A stretch of DNA of 64,000 nt from Tepidiformaceae bacterium. Lineage in GTDB: Bacteria; Chloroflexota; Dehalococcoidia; Tepidiformales; Tepidiformaceae. The number at the start of each line of letters is the position of its first letter. The stretch's first letter is position 1. The position numbers and the translations under genes were made by a program. The DNA is taken from positions 969,289 to 1,033,288 of the forward strand of contig OY282446.1 in assembly GCA_958295975.1 (NCBI GenBank), read 5' to 3'. Below the pieces are notes generated by a model. The model was not told where the DNA came from. It did no database searches and saw only the letters and a program-made list of their open reading frames with translations. Positions 40,071 to 48,580 of the stretch are shown here, piece after piece.

Positions 40071-40688
40071 TCACCGCCAACGCTGCGGACGGTTCAGCAC
40101 GCTGCCATCCGTCCCGAGAAGCTGCTCTGGCAGTTGGCTGTGGCGAAGGACCCCATGTCCAATGCCAAACGCCACGTCCGCCGTGCGGCGGAGATCCCAG
40201 GATTGCCGGTTCGGCGGGAAGGCGGCGACGACGCGCTTGCCGTGGCGCTCGCGCACGGCCCGCACGGGGCCAACCAGATCGCTGTCCGCGGAGATGAGGA
40301 TGGCCGTGTCGAAGGCGTCGTCCGCGGCGTCGCCGAGCATCTCGACGGCGATGTTCACGTCGGTCATCTTCTCTTCGTAGGTCCGCCACACGGCCTCGCA
40401 TTCGGGACAGCGGCGCTCCTTCGACATGAAGTAGCCCTCGTGGATGGTCAGGTCGGGGAGCGTGGCCAGCGCCTCCAGGTACGCGTTCTGGCGGCGCGGC
40501 TTGTCGGGATCGTTGGGCTGGGCGGAGACGCGCGCGGTGAAGTAGCGCACGCGCGCCAGCGTCTGGTCGCCCACCAGCAGGCGCTCGGCCAGACGGCGCA
40601 CGTCGAGCCAGTAGTAGCGCCGCCAGCCCTTGTTCCTGAGGCCGTAGTAGAGGTTGAGGCCGTCGACGTAGACGGCGGCGCGGGTCAT
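40071..40688 (-). CDS. NYN/PIN-like domain protein
   Basis: 205 aa NYN-domain protein (LabA/DUF88-like), a PIN-fold metal-dependent RNase group. Acidic motif 1 is in VYVDGLNLYYGL, motif 2 around KMTDVNIAVEML and motif 3 in ILISADSDLVGPV. The insert ERRCPECEAVW carries a CxxC pair. The ATG overlaps the stop of the CDP-alcohol transferase. A second NYN protein is encoded at 41561. Confidence 0.82.
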   Translation of the reverse strand: MTRAAVYVDGLNLYYGLRNKGWRRYYWLDVRRLAERLLVGDQTLARVRYFTARVSAQPNDPDKPRRQNAYLEALATLPDLTIHEGYFMSKERRCPECEAVWRTYEEKMTDVNIAVEMLGDAADDAFDTAILISADSDLVGPVRAVRERHGKRVVAAFPPNRQSWDLRRTADVAFGIGHGVLRHSQLPEQLLGTDGSVLNRPQRWR

Positions 40689-41326
40689 GCGGGGGCGTCC
40701 GCGCGGCGGGCCGCGAGCAGGCGCACGGCCACGGTGAGGGCGCTCGCCGCGGCCAGCGCCGCCAGCGTCCAGTAGCACTGCCCCACGGCGGTGCCGACGG
40801 CGGCGGCGAGCAGGCGCACGTCGCGGCCGGCCAGCCAGGAGAGCGCGAGGGGCCCGCGCGCGGCGGCCATGGCGGGCCAGAGGCCGGAGGCCTCGGCGCG
40901 GGCGCGGCTGTAGCTGACGGTGAGCGCGCCCGCCAGCGCCAGCGCGCCCACGGCCTCGGGCTGGGGGAAGGACTCGAAGCGGGCGGCGTGGATGGTCATG
41001 CCGCCGAGGATGGCCGCGTCGGCGTAGCGGTCGGCGATGGCGTCGAGCGCGGCCCCGAAGCGGGAGACGCGGCCCGTGCGGCGCGCGAGGTCGCCGTCCA
41101 CGCCGTCGGCCACGCTGGCCAGCTGGATGGCCACGCCGCCCGCGACGGACCAGCCCAGGGCCACGAGGGCGGCGGCGGCAAAGGAGACGGCGAGGGCGGC
41201 GAGGGTGAGGGCGGCGGGGCTGGCGTGCGTGCGCGCGAGGGCGGCGGCGAGGGGGCGGCTGAGGCGCCGGTTGAGGTGGCGGGAGACGGGGCCCTCGGCG
41301 GGCGCGCGCGCGGGTCCGGCGCTCAC
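40685..41326 (-). CDS. CDP-alcohol phosphatidyltransferase family protein
   Basis: 213 aa integral membrane enzyme that transfers a phospho-alcohol from CDP-lipid or CDP-alcohol. The signature D-x2-D-G-x2-A-R-x8-G-x3-D-x3-D is complete from DGVDGDLARR to FGAALDAIADRYAD. Six membrane helices are likely. Substrate cannot be decided; may make a phosphatidylinositol-like or glycerol head group. The GTG start overlaps the stop of a 27-residue membrane peptide. Confidence 0.85.
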   Translation of the reverse strand: MSAGPARAPAEGPVSRHLNRRLSRPLAAALARTHASPAALTLAALAVSFAAAALVALGWSVAGGVAIQLASVADGVDGDLARRTGRVSRFGAALDAIADRYADAAILGGMTIHAARFESFPQPEAVGALALAGALTVSYSRARAEASGLWPAMAAARGPLALSWLAGRDVRLLAAAVGTAVGQCYWTLAALAAASALTVAVRLLAARRADAPA

Positions 41327-41406
41327 GCCCCGCCGAGGGAGAGGCCGATGAGCAGGCCGATGAAGGCGAGGCAGAGCGCGCTGAGCATGCCGATGGTCTT
41401 CCACAT
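41323..41406 (-). CDS. 27-residue membrane peptide
   Basis: MWKTIGMLSALCLAFIGLLI and seven more residues: one hydrophobic segment. The stop TGA overlaps the GTG of the CDP-alcohol transferase, and a TATACT box (41415-41420) lies eight bases before the ATG. Such coupling supports translation. It may be an accessory subunit of the transferase or a leader peptide. Confidence 0.5.
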   Translation of the reverse strand: MWKTIGMLSALCLAFIGLLIGLSLGGA

Positions 41407-41414
41407 GGGGGGAG

Positions 41415-41420
41415 AGTATA
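41415..41420 (-). promoter_or_regulatory. -10 box of the membrane-peptide operon
   Basis: TATACT on the minus strand, eight bases before ATG 41406. Confidence 0.4.
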
Positions 41421-41527
41421 GGGCAGGCGGGCGCTGGCGCATCACGCTTGCGCGCTCGCGCGCGGTCCCGTAACCTGTCCTCACTGTACTCCCGCCGGTT
41501 GCACGCCAACCGTCGGTTCTTACCACG

Positions 41528-41550
41528 AAGGGGTCGCACGGCGACCCCTT
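41528..41550 (-). terminator. Hairpin downstream of NYN gene
   Basis: 10-base perfect arms AAGGGGTCGC/GCGACCCCTT with a 3-base loop, 11 bases beyond the NYN stop. No T-run. Confidence 0.6.
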
Positions 41551-41560
41551 CCCCATTCCT

Positions 41561-42085
41561 CTATTCTCCAGCCTGCTCCTCACGCCAGAGGTTCTCAAAG
41601 TACTCCGGAGTCAAGTTAATCACTTCATCTGCGACATCCCTGAGCACCCGCGCCGATCCGGGGCCGAACAGCGCAATCTCGACGTTGGGCCCAAGATCCT
41701 TGACCGCCTGCACCGCATCGGCGAAGTCGGCATCCCCGCTCACGAGGACTGCCGTATCGTAGTGGTCACGGAAGGCGTGCATGAGCATATCGGTCGCCAG
41801 GCTGACATCGACGCCCTTCTGGCGGGGGCGGGAATCCGGGGAGTACACCAGGTTGCCAAGCTTGACTTCGAGTTTCGGCACGCGCCGAAGGTAATCGAAG
41901 AACCGCTGCTGGATCGCGTAGCGATCAGGATCGTGGGACTGGCCCAGCCGTGCGTTGTAATAGTACGTCCGCCGAAGGTTCCTGCCATCGCTAAGCGCCA
42001 GACACAGCTTGCGATAGTCAAGGTCCGTGCGCCCGCACACCTTCTCCAGCGAGTGGTACAGGTTGGCCCCGTCAATGAAGACCAT
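41561..42085 (-). CDS. NYN/PIN-like domain protein (LabA-like)
   Basis: 174 aa. Acidic residues in VFIDGANLYHSL, KGVDVSLATDMLMH and LVSGDADFADAVQAV are all in place for a metal-dependent nuclease. No extra Zn insert, unlike the 40071 protein. ATG 42085 gives the usual length; ATG 42148, 63 bases upstream, is in frame and possible. A little lower in GC than its neighbours. Role unknown; relatives cleave or bind RNA. Confidence 0.82.
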   Translation of the reverse strand: MVFIDGANLYHSLEKVCGRTDLDYRKLCLALSDGRNLRRTYYYNARLGQSHDPDRYAIQQRFFDYLRRVPKLEVKLGNLVYSPDSRPRQKGVDVSLATDMLMHAFRDHYDTAVLVSGDADFADAVQAVKDLGPNVEIALFGPGSARVLRDVADEVINLTPEYFENLWREEQAGE

Positions 42086-42215
42086 CACGCGCGTGAAGTC
42101 ACGCCTGGAGAGCCCGCCAAGGCTCGCGATAGCCGGATACGCCCCCATCCCCAAGAAGGTACCCAGCGGGATCGAGACTGACAAGGCCGCGCGGCCTCCT
42201 AGCGCGCCCGTCGCG

Positions 42216-42221
42216 TAGGCT
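42216..42221 (+). promoter_or_regulatory. TANNNT -10 box of P-type ATPase gene
   Basis: TAGGCT, six bases (GGGGGC) and the GTG start at 42228; leaderless geometry. Confidence 0.5.
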
Positions 42222-42227
42222 GGGGGC

Positions 42228-44666
42228 GTGACGAGCGCGACGGCGGCGGCGCCAGGCCCCGGGCTGGACGAGGCCGAGGCCGCGCGCCGCCTGACCGCGG
42301 GCGAGGGCAACGCCGACGCCTCCCGCCAGCGCCGCGACCGCGACGTGGTCCGCGCCAACGCCCTCACCTTCTTCAACGTCACCCTCTTCCTCATGATCGC
42401 GGCCCTGCTGGCGGCGGGCGAGATCCGCGACGGGCTGTTCGTGGGCGCGGTCGTCTTCGCCAACGTGGCCGTCTCCACCTGGCAGGAGCTGCGGGCCGTG
42501 CGCACGCTGCGCTCGCTGGTGGCGCTCACGGCCCCGCGGGCGCGCGTGGTGCGCGGCGGCGGCGAGCGCGAGATTCCCGCCGAAGCGGTCGTGCGCGGCG
42601 ACCTCGTGCACCTGCGCCCGGGGGACCAGGTGGTGGCCGACGGCCCCGTGGCGGGGCGCGCCGCCGAGCTGGACGAATCGCTGCTCACGGGCGAATCGGC
42701 CTCCGTGCGCAAGGCCCCGGGCGACCGCCTGCTCTCCGGCTCCTTCTGCGTGGCGGGCGACCTGTACTACACGGCGGAGCGCGTGGGCGCGGAGGCCTAC
42801 GCGCTGCGGCTGACGGCGGACGCGCGCCAGCTGGTGAGCCGCGCCACGCCCCTGCAGCTGCAGCTGAAGCGCATCCTGCGCGTGCTGGTGGGGGCCACGA
42901 TCGTGCTCACCGCGGCCCTGCTCATCTCCTACAGCGTGAACGACCGCGGCCTCACGGAGTCGCTGCGCGCGACCACGGCCACGGTGACCACGGTGGTGCC
43001 CGTGGGCCTGCTGCTGGGCATGACCGTGGCCTTCGCCGTGGGGGCCGTGCGCGTCTCCCGCGCGGGGGCCATCGTGCAGGACATCCAGGCCGTGGAGGCG
43101 CTCAACTACGCCGACGTGGTGTGCCTCGACAAGACGGGCACGCTCACGGCCAACCGGCTCACGGTGCGCGACGTCCGCTGGGCGGAGGGCGTGGGCGGCG
43201 CGGAGGCGATGGGCTGGCTGGGGGCCTTCGCCGCCGCCGTCGCGGGCGAGAGCAAGACCGCCGACGCCCTCGCCGAGCGCTTCGCCCCCGCCGCCCGCGA
43301 GGCCCGCCCCGACGGCAACGTGCCCTTCAGCTCGGCGCGGCGCTGGAGCGCCATGCGGCTGCGGGCGGGCGGCGAGCGGCGCGTGTTCGCGCTGGGCGCG
43401 CCGGAGACGCTGGCGCGCCCCGACGGCCCCGGCGCGGAGCTGCTGGAGGCCGCGCGCGCCGCCAGCGAGGCTGGCCTGCGGAGCGTCATCTTCGCCGAGA
43501 CCGCGGCCCTGCCCGAGCGCGACGCGCCCATCGGGGAGGCGCGCCCGCTGGCCCTCATCACGCTCGCCGACGTGCTCCGCCCGGAGGTGAAGGAGGCCTT
43601 CACGCTCATGGACGAGCTGGGCATCGAGCCCAAGATCATCAGCGGCGACGACCCGCGCACGGTGGCCGCCCTGCTGCGCCAGCTGGGCATCGAGACGCGC
43701 GGCGGCGTCATCGCCGGGGCGGAGCTGGAGACGCTGACGGAGGACGATTTCGCCGAGGCGGCGGCCACGCGCAGCGTCTTCGGGCGCATCTCGCCGGACC
43801 AGAAGCGGGCCATCGTGGAGGCCCTGCGCGAGCGCGGGCGCTTCGTGGCCATGGTGGGCGACGGGGCCAACGACGTGCACGCCCTGCGCGCCGCCGACAT
43901 CGCCGTGGCCATGGAATCGGGCGCCTCCACGGCGCGCGGCGTGGCCGGCATCGTGCTGCTGCGCGATTCCTTCGCCGCGCTCATCCGCGGCGCGCGCGAG
44001 GCCACCTTCGTGCTGGGCAACTCCGCCCGCCTGAGCAAGCTCTTCCTGGCCAAGAGCATCTACGCCTACCTGCTCATCTTCGCCGCCGACCTGCTGGGGC
44101 TGGATTTCCCCTTCCTGCCCCGCCACGGCTCGCTCACGGCCATGCTGGCGCTGGGCATCCCCGCCATCTTCATCAGCATCAGCATCCCCCCGCCGGGCGC
44201 GGGCAAGGACTACCTGCACAGCGTGCTGCGCTTCGCCCTGCCCGCGGGCATAGCCCTGGGGGTCGTGGCCATGATCGTGCAGTTCGGCGTGGAATGGCTC
44301 TTCGGGCAGGGCGTGGAGGAATCGCGCACGCTGGTGTCGCTGGTCATCGGCTTCACCAGCATCGGCTTCGTGGTCGAGGTGCTGGGCTTCGAGGGGGCGT
44401 CCTTCCGCAACCTCACGCGGCCGGTGCTGACGCTGCTGCTGGCGGCGGCGCTGGGGGCGGCGCTGGTGCTGACGGTGTACACGCCCTGGCTGCGCGATTT
44501 CTTCAATTTCTCGGCGATCAACGCGGGCGAGTGGGCGGTGGTGGGGGTGGGCACGGCGGCGGCGCTGGCGGGGCAGTACTACGTGAGCCGTCACTGGCGC
44601 GGGATCATCGCCTTCCTGTTGGCGACGCCGGGGGAGAAGGAGCGGCTGCGGGGCCGCCCGGCCTGA
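42228..44666 (+). CDS. CtpE-like P-type cation ATPase
   Basis: 812 aa. The A domain has LLTGESASV, the phosphorylation site Asp301 is in VVCLDKTGTLT, the N domain has the usual KxxG-type region replaced by FALGAPE, and the hinge is MVGDGANDVHALRAADIAVAM. Ten membrane helices fit the pattern. No N-terminal heavy-metal domain. The overall pattern resembles mycobacterial CtpE, for which a calcium role has been described; ion specificity here is unproven. Leaderless promoter. Confidence 0.88.
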   Translation: MTSATAAAPGPGLDEAEAARRLTAGEGNADASRQRRDRDVVRANALTFFNVTLFLMIAALLAAGEIRDGLFVGAVVFANVAVSTWQELRAVRTLRSLVALTAPRARVVRGGGEREIPAEAVVRGDLVHLRPGDQVVADGPVAGRAAELDESLLTGESASVRKAPGDRLLSGSFCVAGDLYYTAERVGAEAYALRLTADARQLVSRATPLQLQLKRILRVLVGATIVLTAALLISYSVNDRGLTESLRATTATVTTVVPVGLLLGMTVAFAVGAVRVSRAGAIVQDIQAVEALNYADVVCLDKTGTLTANRLTVRDVRWAEGVGGAEAMGWLGAFAAAVAGESKTADALAERFAPAAREARPDGNVPFSSARRWSAMRLRAGGERRVFALGAPETLARPDGPGAELLEAARAASEAGLRSVIFAETAALPERDAPIGEARPLALITLADVLRPEVKEAFTLMDELGIEPKIISGDDPRTVAALLRQLGIETRGGVIAGAELETLTEDDFAEAAATRSVFGRISPDQKRAIVEALRERGRFVAMVGDGANDVHALRAADIAVAMESGASTARGVAGIVLLRDSFAALIRGAREATFVLGNSARLSKLFLAKSIYAYLLIFAADLLGLDFPFLPRHGSLTAMLALGIPAIFISISIPPPGAGKDYLHSVLRFALPAGIALGVVAMIVQFGVEWLFGQGVEESRTLVSLVIGFTSIGFVVEVLGFEGASFRNLTRPVLTLLLAAALGAALVLTVYTPWLRDFFNFSAINAGEWAVVGVGTAAALAGQYYVSRHWRGIIAFLLATPGEKERLRGRPA

Positions 44667-44736
44667 CGGGGGCCATCGGGTTACGTTGACACGCTCCGGG
44701 GCGACCGGGAGAATCCGGCGCTGCCCGGAGGGAGCA

Positions 44737-46746
44737 ATGACGCAGCCGCGCTGGCGCTTCGCGCGCATGACGCCCGCCGAGATCAACCAGGATCCGGTGC
44801 AGGGCGAGTTCTTCAGCCGCGAGGCCGATCTGCCCGGACGCCTCGTGCGCGAGGCCATCCAGAATTCGCTCGACGCGCGCCGCGGCGCCGACCCCGTGCG
44901 CGTGCGCTTCGTCTTCAGCGGCGAGCGCGACGTGCTGCCCCCGCATCGGGCCGCGCGCTACCTCGACGGCCTCGAGGAGCATGTCGAGGCGGTGGTGGCG
45001 GCGGGCGGCATGACGGCGGGCGCGTCCGGCGAGGATGACGACGAGGAAGAGAGCGCCGCCTACGACGCGCTCGCCTGCTTCAACAAGCCGATGGACTACC
45101 TCGTCGTCGAGGACTTCGGCACGAAGGGGCTCAAGGGCAACATCCGCGCCAACTCCGAGCTGGAAGAGAACAACCACTTCTGGGGCTTCTTCCGCAGCAT
45201 CGGCATCTCCCCGAAGGGCGAGAACGACGCGGGCTCGTGGGGGCTGGGCAAGTGGGTGTTCCCCGACGCCTCCATCATCAACGCCTACCTGGGCATGACG
45301 CAGCGCGAGGACGAAGAGAACTGGCTGCTGATGGGCATGGCGCTGCTCAAGACGCACCACCTGGGCGAGGGAGAGGAACGGGAGAAGTACCGCTACTACG
45401 GCTCCTTCGCCGCCCACAGCGACGCCACCGACGAGCAGTGGTTCCCGCTGCCCGTCAATTCCGACGACGACGCGGACGACTTCATTCAGGAGACGCTGCG
45501 CGATTTCAACCTGGAGCGGCTGGAGAATCCCGGCCTCTCCGTGATCGTGCCCTACCCGAAGACCGAGCTGAACCCCACGGCCATCGCGCGGGCGGTGCTG
45601 ACGCAATACTTCCTGCCCGTCGTGCGGGGCGATCTCATGGTCGAGATCGTCCACCCGGACGAGGAGACGCGAACCATCGACGCCGCCAGCATTGAGGAAG
45701 AGGTCGGGCGCATCGCGAAGTCGGAGCGCGACGACGAGTCGCCGGAGTCGCTGCTCGGGGCCATCGAGCTCGCGCGCTGGGCGCTTGAGCGGAACGAGCG
45801 CGCACACACCGAGCTTCCGGCGCGGAACCTGCCGGACGCGCTCGGCGGGCACGCCGACCTCGACGCCATCCGCGAGCGCTACGAGCGCGGGGACCGGCTC
45901 GCATTCCGGCTGACGACGAACGCGCGAGCGCGGAGCGACGCCCGCCCCACCGAATCCGGCTTCCACCTCTACCTCGAACGCGACGACCGGCTGGACAAGG
46001 GGCACGACTACTTCATGCGCGGGCCGCTTCGCATTCCGCACATGGACCACATCGAACGGCAGAAGGCGCGGGCGCTCGTGCTCGTCGATGGCGACTCCCC
46101 GCTGGGCCACCTGCTGCGCGACGCCGAGGGCCCGGCGCACGAGTCGTGGGATCCGCACGCGCAGCGTCTCAAGGACAACTGGAGCGGGGGCTATCAGCGC
46201 GTGCAGGACGTGCGGCGCGCCGCCGTGCACCTGCTGCAACGCCTCGTCGAGCGGCCCCGGGAGCGGCAGATGGACGCGCTCGCCGACCTCTTCCCCGGCG
46301 ATCCCTCGCGCATCGGGAAGGGAACGAGCGGCAAGACCGGAACCAGGACGCCCCCGACCCGCACCGCCACAGGCGCGCCCAGCCCGCTGCAGGTCGATTC
46401 GCCCGCGGGCGCATTCGTGGTGCGGAAGCCGACGGGCGGCGAGGAGACGCTCGCGGGTACGGTCTGGAACGTGCGCTTCGCCTACGACACCGTGCGCGGC
46501 AACCCCTTCACCGTGTTCGAGGCGGGCGTGCGGCAGGGCTCGCCCGATTTCTCGCTCGACGAGGGGCTGGAGCTGGACGGGACGGCGGGCTGCGAGTTCG
46601 AGGTGGTCGGCCCGAACGCGCTGCGCTTCGAGGTGACGGACGAGACCTTCCGGCTGCGCGTCTCCGGCTTCGACGAACGCGACGTGAAGGTGGAGGTGCG
46701 CGAGGAGAAGGCGGCGGATGAGCGTGAGGAAGAGGACGCCGCGTGA
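44737..46746 (+). CDS. GHKL (Hsp90/MutL-type) ATPase, first gene of unknown operon
   Basis: 669 aa. GHKL ATP-binding motifs are clear: the N-box REAIQNSLDA (Glu39, Asn43), the G1 motif VVEDFGTKG (Asp126, Gly128, Gly131) and a lid motif GSWGLGKWVF (~167-176). Between them is an acidic insert (GEDDDEEES). The rest (~180-669) has no domain I know; a Thr/Pro-rich linker near ~540 precedes a beta-rich C-terminal part ending in an acidic tail. ATG with GGAGGGAGC. The stop overlaps the next gene. Phage-defence systems with GHKL proteins exist (for example mzaABCDE), but their other parts are not seen here. Confidence 0.7.
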   Translation: MTQPRWRFARMTPAEINQDPVQGEFFSREADLPGRLVREAIQNSLDARRGADPVRVRFVFSGERDVLPPHRAARYLDGLEEHVEAVVAAGGMTAGASGEDDDEEESAAYDALACFNKPMDYLVVEDFGTKGLKGNIRANSELEENNHFWGFFRSIGISPKGENDAGSWGLGKWVFPDASIINAYLGMTQREDEENWLLMGMALLKTHHLGEGEEREKYRYYGSFAAHSDATDEQWFPLPVNSDDDADDFIQETLRDFNLERLENPGLSVIVPYPKTELNPTAIARAVLTQYFLPVVRGDLMVEIVHPDEETRTIDAASIEEEVGRIAKSERDDESPESLLGAIELARWALERNERAHTELPARNLPDALGGHADLDAIRERYERGDRLAFRLTTNARARSDARPTESGFHLYLERDDRLDKGHDYFMRGPLRIPHMDHIERQKARALVLVDGDSPLGHLLRDAEGPAHESWDPHAQRLKDNWSGGYQRVQDVRRAAVHLLQRLVERPRERQMDALADLFPGDPSRIGKGTSGKTGTRTPPTRTATGAPSPLQVDSPAGAFVVRKPTGGEETLAGTVWNVRFAYDTVRGNPFTVFEAGVRQGSPDFSLDEGLELDGTAGCEFEVVGPNALRFEVTDETFRLRVSGFDERDVKVEVREEKAADEREEEDAA

Positions 46747-47504
46747 TCAGCCGCATCAACCGCACCGGGCGCAAGCGCATCCAGCGGCGCGACGTCGACC
46801 TCAGCCTGCGCGTGGCGGAGCGGGGCGAGGCGCCCATCTTCGACCTCACGCTGCGGCTGGAGGACTACGGCTTCCCGCCGGAGGCGCGCGTGCGCGTCGA
46901 GGCCGCGCGCGGCAACGCCTCCCAGCGCTGGGACTACGGCACGGTCTGGCGCCGCACGCCGCCCCCCGACGAGGAGCGCCGCCTGACGGAGGTTCCCGGG
47001 GCCGCGAGCTTCCGCGTGTTCGTGGTGGCGGCGGACGGCTCCGGCAAGCTGCTCGGCCACGCGCCCAACCTGCGGCCGGTGCTGCCGCTTGATTCGCGGC
47101 TGCCGCTGGAGGAGAGCGACGATCTCGGCGAGGAGGTCTGGCGCGTCGAGTTCGACGGCGACAACGGCGACCCCGTGCTGAAGGTCAACTCCGGCATCCC
47201 GGGCATCAGCGAGTCCGTGCGCCGCGATCCTGCCTTCCGCTCGCTCGTCATGCCGGAGGTGTTCCGCACGATCCTCACGCGCATGGTCCTGATCGACCGC
47301 GCCAACCCGGAGGACGATGAGCCGTGGGGGCACTGGTTCGGGATCGCGCACGCCTACCTGCCCGACCGCGAGCCGCCGTACCTGGGGGGGCCGCACGACG
47401 CCGGCCGGGACGATGAGGCCCGCGAGTGGATCGACGCGGTCGTGGGGGCGATGGCGAAGAAGCCGCTCGACGCGGCCAACTCCTACCGGGAAGCGCTGGC
47501 GTGA
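46743..47504 (+). CDS. Unknown protein B of the GHKL operon
   Basis: 253 aa, GTG overlapping the ATPase stop. The N-terminal ~120 residues are beta-rich (LSLRVAERGEAPIFDLTLRL), followed by a fold with WRVEFDGDNGDPVLKVNSG, then a mainly helical C-terminal half with FRTILTRMVLIDR and DEPWGHWFGIAHAY. No catalytic motif recognised. Strict coupling to both neighbours implies one complex. Family unknown to me. Confidence 0.65.
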   Translation: MISRINRTGRKRIQRRDVDLSLRVAERGEAPIFDLTLRLEDYGFPPEARVRVEAARGNASQRWDYGTVWRRTPPPDEERRLTEVPGAASFRVFVVAADGSGKLLGHAPNLRPVLPLDSRLPLEESDDLGEEVWRVEFDGDNGDPVLKVNSGIPGISESVRRDPAFRSLVMPEVFRTILTRMVLIDRANPEDDEPWGHWFGIAHAYLPDREPPYLGGPHDAGRDDEAREWIDAVVGAMAKKPLDAANSYREALA

Positions 47505-48580
47505 GCGAGGCGATCGAGCGGCTGCGCGAGGCGCGCGAGGCGCTCATGCGACCCGGCGCGCCCCTGCGCGTCAACCTGCGCGACTACGTGCCGGAGGGTT
47601 CGGCGGCGTGGCGGGCGTTCGTGCGCGTCAGGAGCGAGTCCGCGCGCTCCACGCTCGTGCCCGGCTACAGCGTGCGGCGCGCGACGATCGTCGGCTGGCT
47701 CGACGACGTGATCGCCCAGTTGGAGGCGGAGCGCGACGCCGGGGAGACGCCCGCGGATGAGCCCGTGGAAGCGCCTTCGCCGCGCGATCTGCCCCGCACG
47801 GGCGAACGCTCGTCGCGGATGGAGCCTTCCGCGGGATCGCCCTCCCCGAGGGGGACGCCGCTGCGACGGCTGACGGCGGCGGGCATCGCGGAGGCGCAGG
47901 CGTTCCTCGCGCGCCTGCGCGAGCACCCCGACGCGGACCGCACGCCGCCCGACGACCTGCTCTTCGGCGACCGCTACAGCCGCCCGTTCGACGCGGGCGC
48001 GGGCATCACGGTGGAGCCGCGCGCGTTCGGGACGCGGCGCGAGGCGGGGGCGTATCTGTCGCCGCTGCTCGAGTCGGTGCGGCACCGCGTCGCGGACGAC
48101 GCAGGCGTGTGGTCGTGGCTTGGCATGTTCTACTTCACGGATACCGTCCGCGTGAGGGATGGGCGCGCGCAGTTGCACACCGACGAGGCAAGCCTTTTTC
48201 TGGGAGAGAGGGCTGCTCAACGTCGCTATCGGCACTACCTTTGGATGGCTTGGCGGATTTACGAACAGCATGGCGAGAAAGTGTCCTTTCTCCTCGACCA
48301 GCCTCTGACCGCGAGGGGGGACTTGCTGGAAGCTGTCGGTGGATATGCCCGCATCTTCAACTCCGCAGGGGTCGTTCCACTGGCCCTGCGCCTCTATACC
48401 CACAGCGGCAAACTGAAGCGCGGCTTTAGTGCGAAGAAGGGGCAGCCTGGCAATATTCGCCGCCTGCCTGCTGTGCTGGAGCAGCTGGCGTTGACCTACG
48501 ACGTGTATGGCATGGCGCCGGACGCGCTGCTGGATGTGCTGCCCGACGACTTCCGCCGCTGGGACGCGAGGACGGCGTGA
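47501..48580 (+). CDS. Unknown protein C of the GHKL operon (paralogue of D)
   Basis: 359 aa, GTG overlapping the stop of B. The N-terminus (AIERLREAREALM ... VNLRDYVPEGSAAWRAFVR) and the C-terminal ~240 residues are shared with the next protein: SPLLESVRHRVADDAGVWSW, RRYRHYLWMAWRIYEQHGEK and LTYDVYGMAPDALLDVLPDDF. The centre includes a Pro/Ser/Arg linker. It might belong to a DUF6339-like group, a guess from memory. The 3' third (~48130-48510) has far lower GC3 than the 5' part and than gene D, suggesting recombination. Confidence 0.65.
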   Translation: MSEAIERLREAREALMRPGAPLRVNLRDYVPEGSAAWRAFVRVRSESARSTLVPGYSVRRATIVGWLDDVIAQLEAERDAGETPADEPVEAPSPRDLPRTGERSSRMEPSAGSPSPRGTPLRRLTAAGIAEAQAFLARLREHPDADRTPPDDLLFGDRYSRPFDAGAGITVEPRAFGTRREAGAYLSPLLESVRHRVADDAGVWSWLGMFYFTDTVRVRDGRAQLHTDEASLFLGERAAQRRYRHYLWMAWRIYEQHGEKVSFLLDQPLTARGDLLEAVGGYARIFNSAGVVPLALRLYTHSGKLKRGFSAKKGQPGNIRRLPAVLEQLALTYDVYGMAPDALLDVLPDDFRRWDARTA

